The notes beneath the pieces were generated by a model. It was not told where the DNA came from. It saw only the letters and a program-made list of their open reading frames with translations, and did no database searches. A stretch of DNA of 64,000 nt from an uncultured Pseudomonadota bacterium (lineage in GTDB: Bacteria; Pseudomonadota; Gammaproteobacteria; Steroidobacterales; Steroidobacteraceae): NCBI GenBank assembly GCA_903884235.1, contig CAISEB010000004.1, positions 1-64,000 on the forward strand, written 5' to 3'. Each line of letters starts with the position of its first letter. The first letter of the stretch is position 1. Below, in pieces: positions 19,140 to 35,595 of the stretch. A program made the position numbers and the translations under genes.

Positions 19140-20507
19140 TTACAGCTTGTAGTTCAGTCCGAGGAAGAACTGCTTGCCATAGGTCTGGTAGTCCATCATC
19201 CGCGACTCGATCCCCTGGTACGAGACGTACGGCTCGTTGGTCAGGTTGTTGATCTGGAACAGCGCCGACAGGCCCTTCAGCTTGCCTTCCTGCCACTCGT
19301 AGCTGGTCTGGAAGTCGGTGATCTGGTTGCCCTTCACGTACTGGAACGTGCGGTCGTTCGAGAAGTTCGTGATCTCACCGATGTAGTTCGAGCGTGCGCG
19401 CGTCGAGACACGCGCCGAGAAGCCGGCGTGCTCGTAGAAGAACGTCGCATTCCAGACCGTCTTCGAAAGACCCGGCAGCGGGATGTTGCCGAGGCCGTTG
19501 GTCGGGATCGTCGAGTTGCTTCCGCTCGGCGGATCATAGACCGTGATGCTGCTGTCCGTCAGCGCGAGGCTGACCTGCAGGCCGAAGTCACGCGTGACCT
19601 CGCTCAGCAGGTCACCCGGCAGCGACGCGCTCAGCTCCACGCCTCGCAAGTTGCCGCCCTGGCCGTTCTCCGGCGTGTTCAGCGTGCCGATGGTCAGCGG
19701 GTTCACGCCCGACGGGAAGTAGCCGCTCGACTGCAGCTGCCCAACCATCACCGAGAAGTCATGGTTACCGTCGCTGGCGTTGTAGATGTAGGTATTCAGC
19801 TTCTTGTAGAAGACCGCCGCCGAGACGTAGCCCTTGTTCGAGAAGTACTTCTCCCACGACAGGTCGACCGCATCCGCGCGCCACGGCTTCAGCAGCGGGT
19901 TGCCGGCGCTGCCACCCGGCAGGTTGCCCGCGCCCGTACCGATGCCCTGGTCGATCGAGGCCTTCAGCTGATCGAGGCGCGGACGCGCCATCTCGCGTGC
20001 GATGGCGAACCGGATCGTGTTCTGGTTCGGCAGCAGGAACGCCAGGTTGAGCTGCGGCAGGACGTCGTTGTACGACGTACCCTGGCTGAACGGCAGCACG
20101 CCATTCGCCACGTTCTGGAGGTTCTCCCACGAGTACGACGACTGCTGCGTGTGGACGAACTGCAGGCCGACGTTGCCCTTCAGGGTGACCGAAGAGCTCA
20201 GCTCATGGTTCAGGTTGCCACGCAGCGAGGCGGTCGTGACCGTCTCGTCGACGCCCCAGTTCTTGCCGGCGAGCCAACCATTGCCGGCGATGCTGAGCGG
20301 CGCCCAGGGCTGGAAGTACGCGCCGAGCACCGCGGGCACGTCCCACGCGAGCGCGTTGCCGACCCCGCCGTAGCTGAGATTCGTCGGCGACAGCAGGTAC
20401 TTCGGATCGACCAGCGCCGAGGGGCCGAGGCCAGTCTGGAAGTTCCAGCCGCCTTCATGGTCCTGCTTGTCCTTGTTGCGCTTGGTGACATTGACGCCAC
20501 CGATGTA
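19140..20507 (-). pseudogene. TonB-dependent receptor, N-terminal half missing
   Basis: About 455 residues of a TonB-dependent outer-membrane receptor barrel, of the type found in glucan-use loci of Xanthomonas and Caulobacter relatives. The conserved barrel segments IRFAIAREMARPRLDQL and NLRGVELSASLPGDLLSEV and a short C-terminal strand ending FFLGLNYKL are intact. The signal peptide, TonB box, plug domain and first strands are absent. The coding sequence stops abruptly at a breakpoint near 20505-20515, where a GH13 gene starts mid-gene on the other strand. The frame is otherwise clean, so the loss is recent or an assembly artefact. Confidence 0.85.
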
Positions 20508-20508
20508 T

Positions 20509-21459
20509 CCGCCGCTCGGCAACTATCTCGCGCAGAACGCGATCTGGTGGGTCGAGTACGGCGACCTCTCCGGATTGCGCATCGATACGGTGCCGTATTC
20601 CGACAAGCGCTACATCGCCTCGTTCATGCAGCGTGTGCGCGCCGAGTACCCGCGCCTCAACATCGTCGGCGAAGAGTTCACCGAGGATCCGGCGGTGCTG
20701 GCCTACTGGCAGGACGGGCACACGAACCAGGACGGCTTCAATTCGCACCTGCCGAGCCTGATGGACTTCATGGTACGCAAGGGGCTGCTCGACGCGCTCG
20801 GCTCGCCCGCGTCCAACCACAACGCGCTGCACGAGCTGTACGAGGTGCTGGCGGACGATTTCCAGTACACGCGCCCGGATCGCCTGATGGTGCTCGCGGA
20901 CAACCACGACACCGACCGGCTCTACACCGTGCTCAAGCGCGACGACGGCCTGTGGCGCATGGCAATGGCGTTCCTGGCGACGACGCGCGGCATCCCGCAG
21001 ATCCTCTATGGCGACGAGCTGCTGATGGCGAATGATCGTATCGGCGACGACGGCGACCGTCGCCGCGACTTCCCGGGCGGCTGGATCGGCGACACGATCG
21101 ACGGCTTCAGCGGCCACGGACTTACGCCGCGCGTCGCGGCGGCGCAGTCCTTCCTGCGCACGTTGCTGACCTGGCGCGCCAGTTCGCGCGCCGTGCGCGA
21201 GGGCGCGCTGACGCATTACGCGCCGGAGGGTGACGTCTATGTGTACTTTCGCGTTGCGGGCTCCGAGCGCGTGCTCGTCGCCCTGAACCGCAACGCCAAG
21301 GAGACACCACTCGACCTGCGGCGCTTCGCCGCGAGCCTCGGCGGCGCGACGTCGGGGCGCGACGTGATCAGCGGTGCGACGCGCGCGCTCGGTGGCGCGC
21401 TGACGCTGCCGCCGCGCTCGGCGACGATTCTCGAGCTTGCGCCGGGAACCGCGCCTTGA
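20509..21459 (+). pseudogene. GH13 neopullulanase/cyclomaltodextrinase-like enzyme, N-terminus missing
   Basis: About 316 residues of a GH13 enzyme begin mid-barrel at LGNYLAQNAIWWVEY. The nucleophile region GLRIDTVPYSD, the acid/base IVGEEF, the third carboxylate LADNHDTDR and the C-terminal beta-domain are intact. The N-terminal domain, signal peptide and first barrel strands are gone. Upstream of the breakpoint the same frame reads only antisense of the TonB receptor, so the nearest ATG (20467) is not a real start. Its stop overlaps a possible TTG start of the esterase reading frame. Confidence 0.85.
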
Positions 21460-21473
21460 AAGATCGCCAACCC

Positions 21474-22402
21474 ATGCTTGCGACACGTCGGCAGGTCGTC
21501 GCCGGTCTCGGTGCGGCCGCGACCGGCGCCGCATTGGGCACGGCTCATGCGGCGGACGCGACGGCCGCTCCCGGACGGTTCGACCGTCACCCGGAATTCG
21601 CCTCCCGACACGTCGCCGCGCGCGACGTCGTCGTCTGGCTGCCGCCCGGCTACGACGGCGTAGAGCCGCACGCGGTGCTGTACATGCACGACGGCCAGAA
21701 CCTGTTCGACCCGGCCAGCGGCATGGGCCACGGGCCGTGGGCCGTGGGCCGTGGACGGTCACCTTGCCGCACTGATCGCGGGCAACCGCGTGCGCCCGAC
21801 CATCGTCGTCGGCATCGACAACACAGGCGCCGGTCGTTGGCGCGACTACGCGCCGGCCGTGGCGGTCGCGCCACTCCCCGACGTCCTGCGGGCACGCGTC
21901 GAGGAGACCGGCGGCGGCGTGCCGGTGTCGGACGGCTACGTCCGTTTCCTCATCGAGGAACTGAAGCCTTACATCGACGCGCACTACCGCACCCGGGCAC
22001 AGCGCGCCGAGACGTTCATCATGGGCTCGAGCATGGGCGGCCTGATCTCGCTGTACGCGCTGTGCCGGCACCCGGAGGTGTTCGGCGCCGCCGGTTGCCT
22101 GTCGACGCACTGGCCGCTCACCGTGCGCGCGGACATCCTGCAGGGTCCTGCCGCGGACATCGCGGCCTGCGCCGCGCCCTTCATCGACTGGCTGCCGGCG
22201 AACCTGCCTGGTGCCGGCCACCACCGCTTCTACTTCGACCATGGAACCGAGGGGCTGGACCGCCTCTACGCGCCGTTCCAGCGACGCGTCGATGCGCTGC
22301 TCGGCACGCTCGGCTACCGCAGCGGAATCGACCTCGACTCGAGGACGTACGCGGGCGCCGGCCACAACGAGGCGGCGTGGCGGTCGCGGCTGGACGTGCC
22401 GC

Positions 22403-22425
<23 letters not shown>
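21474..22425 (+). pseudogene. Alpha/beta-hydrolase (esterase D-like), frameshifted by a 7-bp repeat
   Basis: The first part has a Tat-like signal (TRRQVVAGLGAAATG) and the esterase opening VVVWLPPGYDGVEPHAVLYMHDGQNLFDP. The frame then breaks within three tandem GGGCCGT units. From GTG 21751 a second frame continues with IVVGIDNT, the nucleophile elbow FIMGSSMGG and a C-terminal catalytic histidine in AGAGHNEAAW. Removing exactly one 7-bp unit rejoins the frames as HGPWAVDGHL, giving a 314-aa enzyme. This could be phase variation, a recent mutation or a sequencing error. The gene converges with glgX and overlaps its end by 23 nt. Confidence 0.85.
21732..21752. repeat. Three tandem GGGCCGT heptamers inside the esterase gene
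   Basis: Three perfect copies of GGGCCGT are flanked by imperfect copies (GGGCCAC before, GGACGGT after). Seven is not a multiple of three, so each gain or loss of a unit switches the frame. Two units would be in frame; the three seen here are not. Confidence 0.9.
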
Positions 22426-24510
<2,085 letters not shown>

Positions 24511-24511
<1 letters not shown>

Positions 24512-26768
24512 CAGGCGCGCCGCAGGACCAGCGCGCCGAGCGGCGGCAGCGTCAGGCGCAGCGCGTAGCGACGCCCCTGCGCGCCGCCGTCGACCGCCGT
24601 GAACTCCACGCCTTCACAGGCGCCTGCGCCGCCGTAGCGCGGCTCGTCCGAGTCGAGCACCTTCACGTAACGCCCCGGCTCGTCGACGCCGACCCAGTAG
24701 TCCTCGCGTGGCACCGGTGTCGCGTTGCACACGCAGATGAGTGGCGCACCCGCATCGCCACGCGTCGCCCTGCGCTCGAACGCGAACACGCTGTCGGTGG
24801 CGTTATGCAGGTCGATCCACGCGAAGCCGTCGCCGTCGGCGTCGGAGCCGTGCAGCTGGGGCGACTCGCGATAGAGCCGCGTCAGGTCACGATTCAGATC
24901 CCTGAGCCCACGGTGGTTAGCGTGGCCGAGCAGCGCCCAGTCGAGGCCCTCCGCATGCCGCCATTCATGCCACTGGCCGAACTCCTGGCCCATGAACATC
25001 AGCTTCTTGCCGGGATGCACGGTCATGAACGACATGAACAGGCGGTAGTTGGCGCGCTTCTGCCACTCGTCACCGGGCATCTTGCCGAGCAGCGAGTGCT
25101 TGCCGTGCACGACCTCGTCATGCGAGATCGGCAGCATGAACTTCTCGCTCCAGGCGTAGACGAACGAGAACGTCACGAGGTGATGCTCGTGGCTGCGGTA
25201 GATCGGATCGAGCTCGAAGTAGCGCAACGAATCGTTCATCCAGCCCATGTTCCACTTGAACGTGAAGCCGAGGCCGCCGAGGTGCGTGGGCGTGGTCACC
25301 CCGGGGAACGCGGTCGATTCCTCCGCGATGGTCATCGCGCCGGGTGCGTACTCCTGCACCGCCCAGTTCAGGTGCCGGAGGAACTCGATCGCATCGAGGT
25401 TCTCCCGCCCCCCATACCGGTTCGGCACCCACTGGCCCTCCGAGCGGCTGTAGTCGAGATACAGCATAGAGGCGACCGCATCGACGCGGATGCCGTCGAG
25501 GTGGAACTCGTTGAGCCAGTACAACGCGTTCGCGACCAGGAAGTTGCGGACCTCGTGCCGGCCGAAGTTGAAGATCTTCGTGCCCCAGTCCATGTGCTCG
25601 CCCTGGCGCGGGTCGGCGTGCTCGTAGAGCGCCGTGCCGTCGAACTCGACGAGGCCATGCGCGTCCTTCGGAAAGTGCGCCGGCACCCAGTCCATCAGCA
25701 CGCCGATGCCGGCCGCATGGCAGCGGTCCACGAAGGTCATGAAATCCTTGGGCGAGCCGAAGCGGGCGGTGGGCGCGTAGTAGCCGCCGACCTGGTAGCC
25801 CCAGGAGCCGTCGAAGGGGTGTTCGGCGACGCCCATCAGCTCGATGTGGGTGTAGCCCATGTCGAGCACGTAGGGAATCAGCTGCTCGACCGCCTCGTGC
25901 CAGCTCATGAATGGCGGCTCGCGCCCCGGGACCTGGCGCCAGGACCCGAGGTGGACCTCGTACACGCTGATCGCCTGGCGGTGCGGATGCACGCGGGCGC
26001 GCGCCGCCAGCCAGTCGGCGTCGGTCCACTCGTAGCCCGACAAGTCCGTGACCAGCGAGCAGTTGCCGGGCCTGAGTTCCATCGCCGATCCGTACGGATC
26101 GCACTTCAGGCGCGTGCCACCGGCCGCCGTGCGGATCTCGTACTTGTAGGCCGTGCCGGCACCGACCTCCGGCACGAACAGTTCCCAGATGCCGCTCCCG
26201 CCGCGTGCCTGCATCGTGTGCCGGCGGCCGTCCCACAGGTTGAACGGACCGACGACGCTGACCCGCGCGGCATTCGGCGCCCACACCGCGAAATGGGTCC
26301 CGGCAACGCCTTCGAGGACCGTCGGGTGGGCGCCCAGCTTCGCCCAGATGCGGTGATGCGTCCCCTCGCCGAACAGGTGCAGGTCGAGGTCGCTGAGCTG
26401 GGGCGCGAAATAATACGGGTCCGGCTTCGTCCGGGTGTTGCCGTCGGCATAGCGCACCCGCAGCCGGTACGGCACCAGCGGCCGTCGGTAGGCGACGCGT
26501 CCCTCGAACAGACCCGCCGCGTGCACCGCCGCCAGCGGTCGCGCCGCCGACTCCGGCTCGTCCTCCCAGTACAGCGCAACCTCGGTCGCGTCCGGCTCGA
26601 GCACGCGCACGAAGCACAGCGGCTGCTCGCCGTCGCGCGCCCGCTCGTGGTAGCCGAGCAGCGATCGGGGCTCGCGGTGGCTCGCCGATACGAGCGCCTC
26701 GATCTCCGCGCCTGTCAGTGCGTAGTCAGGCGGAGCGGACTTGGCCTTCGGGGTGCGCGGGCGGGACA

Positions 26769-26769
<1 letters not shown>
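24511..26769 (-). CDS. glgB: 1,4-alpha-glucan branching enzyme
   Basis: This 752-aa long-form branching enzyme has two N-terminal carbohydrate-binding/E-set domains (the second around HFAVWAPNAARVSVVGPFN). The GH13 barrel shows DWVPAHFP, the nucleophile region DGIRVDAVASMLY, the acid/base TIAEEST and PISHDEVVHGKHSL. These motifs identify branching rather than amylase activity. The ATG at 26769 overlaps the glgP stop; the longer in-frame reading would lie within glgP and is rejected. Confidence 0.96.
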
Positions 26770-29303
<2,534 letters not shown>

Positions 29304-29362
29304 TTACACCATGCTGCGGCGCGACCTTGGCACGATCGCACCGTTTTGGGGCGTCATTTTTT

Positions 29363-31633
29363 TCAAGCGTCGGCTGATTCGGCCTCAATCATGGTCACGC
29401 GCCGGTAGGTCTTCGGCAGCATGGCGCCGCGCTGGGCACGCTCGCCCCGGTAGCTGTCGAGCTCGGCGTAGGACAACGTCATCGCACGCTCGCCGCAGAC
29501 CACGCGCAGCCGGCCACCGGGCGCGACGACGGCCGCAGACACCATCACCTCGCCGAAGAAGTCGCCCTTCGGCGCATGCACGTTGAACAGCTTGTTGCCC
29601 TTGCCGCGCGCCATCTCCGGCACCTCGGCGACCGGGAACACGAGCAGGCGCCCGTCCTGGCCGTCGAGCGTCGCGGCGACCGCGACCAGCGCCTTCGGAT
29701 GGGCGGGCACGGCGGCGGCCGCGATCGCCTTCGCGCCCTCCGGGACGGCCAGCACCGCCTTGCCGGCGCGGTTGCGCGCGTACAGCTCCTCGAGCTTGAC
29801 GATGAAGCCGTAGCCGGCGTCGCTCGCCAGCAGCCACTTGTCGCCCGGTTCGCCGATGATCACGCTCGGGAACGAGGCGCCGTCCGGCGGATCGACCCGG
29901 CCGGACATCGGCTCGCCCTGACCGCGCGCCGAGGGCAGCGTGTGCGCCAGCACGCTGTAGGTGCGCCCGGTGGAATCGAGGAACACGGCCTGCTGCGTGC
30001 TCTTGCCGCGCGCCGCCGACTGGAACCCGTCGCCGGTCTTGTAGGACAGCGACTTCGGGTCGATCTCATGGCCCTTCGCCTGGCGCACGAAACCCGCCGT
30101 CGACAGCACGACCGTCACCGGCTCGGCGACCACGAGCTCGGTCTCGTCGATGGCCTTGGCGGCCTCGCGCTCGACGATCTTCGTGCGGCGCTTGTCGCCG
30201 TACTTCTCGGCGTCGGCCACCAGTTCGTCGCGGATCAGCTTCTTGAGCTTCGCCGGGCTCTTCAGGGTCGACTCGATGCCGTCGCGCTCGGCGGCGAGTT
30301 CCGCCTGCTCGCCGCGGATCTTCATCTCCTCGAGGCGCGCGAGGTGGCGCAGCTTGGTCTCGAGGATCGCCTCGGCCTGCTCGTTCGACAGGCTGAAGCG
30401 CTTCATCAGCAAGGCCTTCGGCTCGTCCTCGGTGCGGACGATCCGGATCACCTCGTCGAGGTTCAGGTAGGCGATCAGCAGGCCATCGAGGATGTGCAGG
30501 CGCGCGTTGACCTTGCCGAGCCGGTATTCGAGGCGGCGCGTCACGGTCCGGGTGCGGTAGGCGAGCCACTCGGTCAGCAGGTCCCTGAGGCCCATGACCT
30601 GCGGCTTGCCGGCGAGCGTGATCACGTTGACGTTGACGCGGTAGGTGCGCTCGAGATCGGTCGTCGCGAACAGGTGGGCCATCACCTGCTCTGCATCGAC
30701 GCGGTTGGACCTGAGCTCGAGCACGATCCGCGTGGGATCCTCGTGGTCGGACTCGTCGCGGACGTTCTCCACCATCGGCAGCTTCTTCGCGCGGATCTGC
30801 GCGGCGACCTGCTCCTGGATCTTCGAGCCCGACACCTGGTAAGGCAGCGCGACGATGATCACCTCGCCGTCGCCGACCTCGTATACCGCGCGCGCGCGGA
30901 ACGAACCGGTGCCGGTCTCGTACATCGCGCGCAGCTCGGACTTCGGCGTGACGATCTCGGCCCCGGTCGGCAGGTCCGGGCCCGGGATCAGCTTCAGCAG
31001 GTCCTTGAGCGTCGCGTCCGGCTCGTCGAGCAGCTTGACGCAGGCGTTGGCGACCTCGCGCAGGTTGTGCGGCGGGATGTCCGTCGCCATGCCGACCGCG
31101 ATGCCGGTCGCGCCATTCAGGAGCACGTTGGGCAGCCGTGCGGGCAGCAGCGCCGGCTCCTCGAGGGTGCCGTCGAAGTTCGGCGTCCACTCCACCGTAC
31201 CCTGGCCGAGCTCGGCGAGCAGCGTCTCCGAGTACGGGCGCAGTCGGGATTCGGTGTAGCGCATCGCCGCGAACGACTTCGGATCGTCCGTCGAGCCGAA
31301 GTTGCCCTGTCCGTCGATCAGCGGATAGCGGTACGAGAAGTCCTGGGCCATGTGCACCATGGCCTCGTACGCGGCCGAATCGCCGTGCGGGTGGAACTTG
31401 CCGATCACGTCGCCGATCGTGCGCGCGCTCTTCTTGTGCTTGGAGCCGGCCGACAGCCCGAGCTCGCTCATCGCGTAGACGATGCGCCGCTGCACGGGCT
31501 TCAGGCCATCGGCCAGCTGCGGCAGGGCGCGGTCGAGGATGACGTACATCGAATAGTCGAGGTACGCCTTCTCGGTGAACGTCTTGAGCGGCTGGCGCTC
31601 GACGCCGTCGAAGTTCAGGTCGCCCGGGCTCAT
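29363..31633 (-). CDS. parC: DNA topoisomerase IV subunit A
   Basis: This 756-aa subunit cuts and rejoins DNA during decatenation. The catalytic tyrosine is in [11 protein letters not shown]. The quinolone-determining region reads [13 protein letters not shown], with the susceptible-type serine and glutamate. The C-terminal beta-pinwheel is present but lacks the GQRG box of gyrase A, favouring ParC. The ATG overlaps the parE stop. It is probably transcribed as parE-parC, and perhaps on into glgP, since I see no clear terminator. Confidence 0.96.
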   Translation of the reverse strand: MSPGDLNFDGVERQPLKTFTEKAYLDYSMYVILDRALPQLADGLKPVQRRIVYAMSELGLSAGSKHKKSARTIGDVIGKFHPHGDSAAYEAMVHMAQDFSYRYPLIDGQGNFGSTDDPKSFAAMRYTESRLRPYSETLLAELGQGTVEWTPNFDGTLEEPALLPARLPNVLLNGATGIAVGMATDIPPHNLREVANACVKLLDEPDATLKDLLKLIPGPDLPTGAEIVTPKSELRAMYETGTGSFRARAVYEVGDGEVIIVALPYQVSGSKIQEQVAAQIRAKKLPMVENVRDESDHEDPTRIVLELRSNRVDAEQVMAHLFATTDLERTYRVNVNVITLAGKPQVMGLRDLLTEWLAYRTRTVTRRLEYRLGKVNARLHILDGLLIAYLNLDEVIRIVRTEDEPKALLMKRFSLSNEQAEAILETKLRHLARLEEMKIRGEQAELAAERDGIESTLKSPAKLKKLIRDELVADAEKYGDKRRTKIVEREAAKAIDETELVVAEPVTVVLSTAGFVRQAKGHEIDPKSLSYKTGDGFQSAARGKSTQQAVFLDSTGRTYSVLAHTLPSARGQGEPMSGRVDPPDGASFPSVIIGEPGDKWLLASDAGYGFIVKLEELYARNRAGKAVLAVPEGAKAIAAAAVPAHPKALVAVAATLDGQDGRLLVFPVAEVPEMARGKGNKLFNVHAPKGDFFGEVMVSAAVVAPGGRLRVVCGERAMTLSYAELDSYRGERAQRGAMLPKTYRRVTMIEAESADA

Positions 31634-33525
31634 GGCACCACCTCGGCGAGGTTGCCCTTGGACTCGAGCCAGTCACGGCGGTCGGAGGCCCGCTTCTTGG
31701 CGAGCAGCATGTCCATCATCTGGTCGGTCTCGTCGGCGGCGTCCACGGTCAGCTGCAGCAGGCGGCGCGTCTGCGGCGCCATCGTCGTCTCGCGCAGCTG
31801 CAGCGGGTTCATCTCGCCGAGGCCCTTGAAGCGGGTCACGGACACCTTGCCGCGCGTGCCGTCGGCGGCGATGCGATCGAGGATGCCGGCACGCTCGGCG
31901 TCATCGAGCGCGTAGTAGACGTTCTTGCCCACGTCGACGCGGTACAGCGGCGGCATCGCCACGTGCACGTGCCCGGCGAGCACCAGCGGGCGGAAGTGAC
32001 GCAGGAACAGCGCGCACAAGAGCGTGGCGATGTGCGCGCCGTCCGAGTCCGCGTCCGCGAGGATGCAGATCTTGTGGTAGCGCAGGTCGGATAGCTTCGG
32101 CGAGCCCGGCTCCACCCCGATCGCGATCGAGATGTCGTGCACTTCCTGCGAGGCGAGCACGCCTGCGGCATCGACCTCCCAGGTGTTGAGGATCTTGCCG
32201 CGCAGCGGCATCACCGCCTGGAAGTCGCGGTCGCGCGCCTGCTTGGCGCTGCCGCCGGCCGAATCGCCCTCGACCAGGAAGAGCTCGGTGCGGGCCGGCT
32301 CCTGCGAGGTGCAGTCGGCGAGCTTGCCGGGCAGCGCGGGCCCGGAAACGACGCGCTTGCGGACGACCTTCTGCGCGGCCCGAAGCCGGGCCTGTGCGTT
32401 CGAGATGGCGAGGTTGGCGATCTTCTCGCCGGCCTCGGGGTGCTGCGCGAGCCAGATGCCGAACGAATCCTTCACGAGCCCGGAGACGAACGCGGCCGAC
32501 TCGCGCGAGGCGAGGCGCTCCTTCGTCTGCCCGGCGAACTGCGGCTCGTGCATCTTCACCGACAGCACGTAGCTGAGCCGGTCCCAGACGTCCTCGGGCG
32601 CGAGCTTCACGCCACGCGGGACGATGTTGCGGAACTCGCAGAACTCGCGCACGGCATCCGTGATGCCGGCGCGCAGTCCGTTGACGTGCGTGCCGCCGTC
32701 GGTGGTCGGGATCAGGTTGACGTAGCTCTCGCCGACGGACTCGACGCCGTCCTCGTTGAGCCACGCGAATGCCCACTCGGCGACCTCGTTGCCGCCCTTG
32801 ATCGAGGCGGCGAACGGCTCGTCCGGGACGATCGCGGCGCCGCCCAGGCGCTCGAGCAGGTAGCTCGACAGCCCGCCCGTGTAGAACCATTCGTCGCGCT
32901 CGCCGGTCGCCTCGTTCTGCAGCGTGACCTTGAGCCCGGCGCACATCACGGCCTTGGCGCGCAGCACGTGCTTCAGCTTCGTCACCGACACCTTGTCGGA
33001 GTCGAAGTACTTCGCATCGGGCCAGAACCGCACCGACGTGCCGGTGTTGCGGGCGCCGACCTTGCCGATCACCTTGAGCTTCTCGGCGAGGCGCCCGCCG
33101 TTGAACGCGATCAGGTACTCGCAGCCGTCGCGCTTGACGCGGCATTCGAGTCGCGCGGACAGGGCGTTGACGACCGAGACACCGACGCCGTGCAGGCCGC
33201 CGGACTGCTGGTAGGTCTTGTCCGAGAACTTTCCGCCCGCGTGCAGGCGGGTCAGGATCAGCTCGACACCCGGGATCTTCTCGACCGGGTGCAGGTCGAC
33301 CGGCATGCCGCGGCCGTCGTCGACGACCTCGACCGAGCCGTCCTTGAAGACGGTGACGTTGATCTCGCGACAGTGGCCGGCCAGAGCCTCGTCGACGCTG
33401 TTGTCGACGACCTCGTGCACGAGGTGGTTCGGCCGGGACGTGTCGGTGTACATCCCCGGGCGGCGGCGCACGGGGTCCAGGCCCGAAAGGACCTCGATGT
33501 CGGAAGCGGTGTAGGACTGGTTCAT
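31630..33525 (-). CDS. parE: DNA topoisomerase IV subunit B
   Basis: This 631-aa ATPase subunit has the GHKL ATP-binding motifs [10 protein letters not shown] and [11 protein letters not shown], the transducer region with [17 protein letters not shown], and the TOPRIM domain with [13 protein letters not shown] and [10 protein letters not shown]. The C-terminal [12 protein letters not shown] closes it. Length (about 630, without the insert of many gyrase B proteins) and pairing with parC identify ParE. The ATG starts an apparent new transcription unit after the hairpin at 33567-33585. Confidence 0.96.
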   Translation of the reverse strand: MNQSYTASDIEVLSGLDPVRRRPGMYTDTSRPNHLVHEVVDNSVDEALAGHCREINVTVFKDGSVEVVDDGRGMPVDLHPVEKIPGVELILTRLHAGGKFSDKTYQQSGGLHGVGVSVVNALSARLECRVKRDGCEYLIAFNGGRLAEKLKVIGKVGARNTGTSVRFWPDAKYFDSDKVSVTKLKHVLRAKAVMCAGLKVTLQNEATGERDEWFYTGGLSSYLLERLGGAAIVPDEPFAASIKGGNEVAEWAFAWLNEDGVESVGESYVNLIPTTDGGTHVNGLRAGITDAVREFCEFRNIVPRGVKLAPEDVWDRLSYVLSVKMHEPQFAGQTKERLASRESAAFVSGLVKDSFGIWLAQHPEAGEKIANLAISNAQARLRAAQKVVRKRVVSGPALPGKLADCTSQEPARTELFLVEGDSAGGSAKQARDRDFQAVMPLRGKILNTWEVDAAGVLASQEVHDISIAIGVEPGSPKLSDLRYHKICILADADSDGAHIATLLCALFLRHFRPLVLAGHVHVAMPPLYRVDVGKNVYYALDDAERAGILDRIAADGTRGKVSVTRFKGLGEMNPLQLRETTMAPQTRRLLQLTVDAADETDQMMDMLLAKKRASDRRDWLESKGNLAEVVP

Positions 33526-33566
33526 CGCGGGCGCGAGGGTACTCGAAAATGACTCACGGGGTCAGG

Positions 33567-33585
33567 GGGGCGGCGCTGCCGCCCC
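33567..33585 (-). terminator. Hairpin downstream of the rubrerythrin operon
   Basis: An 8-bp perfect GGGGCGGC/GCCGCCCC stem with a 3-nt loop lies 24 bases past the DUF3501 stop. No U-tract follows directly (a TTTT appears about 20 bases on), so it may slow rather than end transcription. Confidence 0.35.
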
Positions 33586-33608
33586 GTCCCGGGTGTGGCC
33601 GGAGCCAC

Positions 33609-34193
33609 TCAGGGATCGAGATCGGCGGCCAGCGCCGCGAGCGACGCCGGCGCGAGCGCCACGGCGTGATTATAGGCAGGATGCGCGATCCCGATCAGGA
33701 CCGGACCCGCCGCGAATGCCGCGCGCGACCCGGCGCCGAGCTCGAAGCGCAGGAAATGGACCGCCGAGGTCTTCTGCTCGTTCGCGCGCTCGAGGTCCTC
33801 GTCGGCGATGGCCACCACGCGCCGTCCGGCGCACTCGATCCAGCAGCACGTCTCGACGCCCCGCAGCCGTGCGAGCGCCACCGCCCGGGTGGCGGGGTCC
33901 GGATACTCGATCAGCAGCGTTGCCTTGAGGTTGCCGCCGTCCGGGATCAGGGGGTTGTACGCGTCGAGCTCGGCCCGGATGCCGTCGGCCTCGAAGATCC
34001 GCTCGATGCGCAACATCTCCTGGATCTGGTATTGCACCGTCAGGCGGTCCTCGAAGCAGGCCGTCGCGTGCGGCCCGATCGCGATCCGCCTCGGCGCCTT
34101 GTGCGCGAGCACCCGCGCACGGTAGTCCGGCCGTGCCCGGGCATAGGCCTCGAGGCCCATCAGGTCCCCCGCCGCGAGCGGTCCCTCAGCCAT
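33609..34193 (-). CDS. DUF3501 family protein
   Basis: This 194-aa soluble protein matches the DUF3501 family: [50 protein letters not shown]. Function is unknown, but the family is recurrently encoded after a rubrerythrin and a heterodisulfide-reductase-like Fe-S protein, exactly as here, suggesting a shared role in peroxide or redox defence. It overlaps the end of the Fe-S gene by 8 nt. No metal-binding or catalytic motif is obvious. Confidence 0.85.
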   Translation of the reverse strand: MAEGPLAAGDLMGLEAYARARPDYRARVLAHKAPRRIAIGPHATACFEDRLTVQYQIQEMLRIERIFEADGIRAELDAYNPLIPDGGNLKATLLIEYPDPATRAVALARLRGVETCCWIECAGRRVVAIADEDLERANEQKTSAVHFLRFELGAGSRAAFAAGPVLIGIAHPAYNHAVALAPASLAALAADLDP

Positions 34194-35544
34194 CGTCGAG
34201 CCCGTAGGCCATGCGCAGTAGCGTCAGCGGATGGCGCGAGGCGCGCCGGTCGGCGAGTCCCTCGGCGATCTGCCGCCCGGCCATCGGGCAATCGCTCGAG
34301 TGGTGGTCGGCCGCCGCGGCCTCGACGCGCGCGACGACCGGCTGGCCGATCCTGAGCGCGTGCTCGCGGAACTCCGTCTTGACCGCATAGGTGCCATCGT
34401 GGCCCGAGCAGCGCTCGATGACCTCGAGCGTCGTGTCCGGAACGAGCTTGAGGACGTCGCGCGTCTTGAGCCCGATGTTCTGCACGCGCAGGTGGCACGG
34501 CACGTGGTACGCGACCCGGCCGAGCGTCCGGGCGAAGTCGGTGCGCAGCAGCCCGGCCTTGTGGCGCAGCCACAGGTACTCGAACGGGTCGAACATGCGC
34601 GCCGCGACCTTCCGCACGCCGGCATCTTCCGGGAACAGCAGCGGCAGTTCCTGCTTGTACATCAGCACGCACGAGGGCACCGGGGCGACGAGGTCATGGC
34701 CCGCGTCGACGAGCGCGGCGAGCACGGGGATGTTCGCGGCCTTGAGCGCGGCGACCGACTCGAGGTCACCGATCTCGAGCTTGGGCATCCCGCAGCAGCG
34801 CTCCTGCGGCGCGAGCGTGACCGGCAGTCCGTTGTGCTCGAACACGCGCACGAGGTCGCGGGCCACCTCCGGCTCGTTGTGGTTGCAGTAGCAGGTCGCG
34901 AACAGCGCGACGCGCCCGGTCGTGGTGCCGGCCGGAACCGGCACGAGATCGAGGTGCGCGCGCCGCGCCTCGCTGCTGCGGAACGAGGGATGGTGGTAGC
35001 GCGGCAGGGGCGCCTCGGGATGGACGCCGAGCACGCGCCCGAGCATCGCGCGGCCGACGCGACTCGCGTTGAACGCGTTGACCGCCTCGGCGACGACCGG
35101 GATGCCCGCGAGCCGGCCGACCGCGTCGGTGGCGGACAGCACCCGCTCCCGCAGGCCTGTTCCGCCGGCGCGGTGGCGCACCGCCTTGGCGCGCAGCATC
35201 AGGCGCGGGAAGTCGAGGTTCCACGGATGCGGCGGCACGTACGGGCACTTGGTGCGGTAGCACAGGTCGCACAGGTAGCACTGGTCGACGACCTGCCAGT
35301 AGGCCTTCTTCGGGACGCCGTCGACTTCCCCGCTCGACGAGTCGTCGACGAGGTCGAACAGCGTCGGGAACGACTGGCAGAGGCTGGCGCAGCGCCGGCA
35401 GCCGTGGCACAGGTCGAACACCCGCTCGAGTTCCTGCTCGAGCGCGGCCGGGTCGTTGAACTCGGGCGTGCGCCAGGCGAGCGGGTGGCGCGTGGGCGCC
35501 TGAAGCCCACCCTCCCGGGCGCCCGCGACGGGTGCATCGCTCAT
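34186..35544 (-). CDS. Heterodisulfide-reductase-like Fe-S oxidoreductase (GlpC/HdrD type)
   Basis: This 452-aa protein has two N-terminal [4Fe-4S] motifs ([12 protein letters not shown] and [13 protein letters not shown]). The C-terminal region has two CCG-like domains: the first is intact (ERCCGMP), the second reads ERCSGHD and is degenerate. These domains usually carry electrons to or from a quinone or thiol partner. Its position between rubrerythrin and DUF3501 suggests it feeds electrons to rubrerythrin for peroxide reduction; this is inference. It starts 51 nt after the rubrerythrin stop. Confidence 0.85.
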   Translation of the reverse strand: MSDAPVAGAREGGLQAPTRHPLAWRTPEFNDPAALEQELERVFDLCHGCRRCASLCQSFPTLFDLVDDSSSGEVDGVPKKAYWQVVDQCYLCDLCYRTKCPYVPPHPWNLDFPRLMLRAKAVRHRAGGTGLRERVLSATDAVGRLAGIPVVAEAVNAFNASRVGRAMLGRVLGVHPEAPLPRYHHPSFRSSEARRAHLDLVPVPAGTTTGRVALFATCYCNHNEPEVARDLVRVFEHNGLPVTLAPQERCCGMPKLEIGDLESVAALKAANIPVLAALVDAGHDLVAPVPSCVLMYKQELPLLFPEDAGVRKVAARMFDPFEYLWLRHKAGLLRTDFARTLGRVAYHVPCHLRVQNIGLKTRDVLKLVPDTTLEVIERCSGHDGTYAVKTEFREHALRIGQPVVARVEAAAADHHSSDCPMAGRQIAEGLADRRASRHPLTLLRMAYGLDDG

Positions 35545-35595
35545 GGTGATCCCGGCCGGTGCGGCGGCCCGGCCGGGCGGCCGGGCCTGCGCCGG

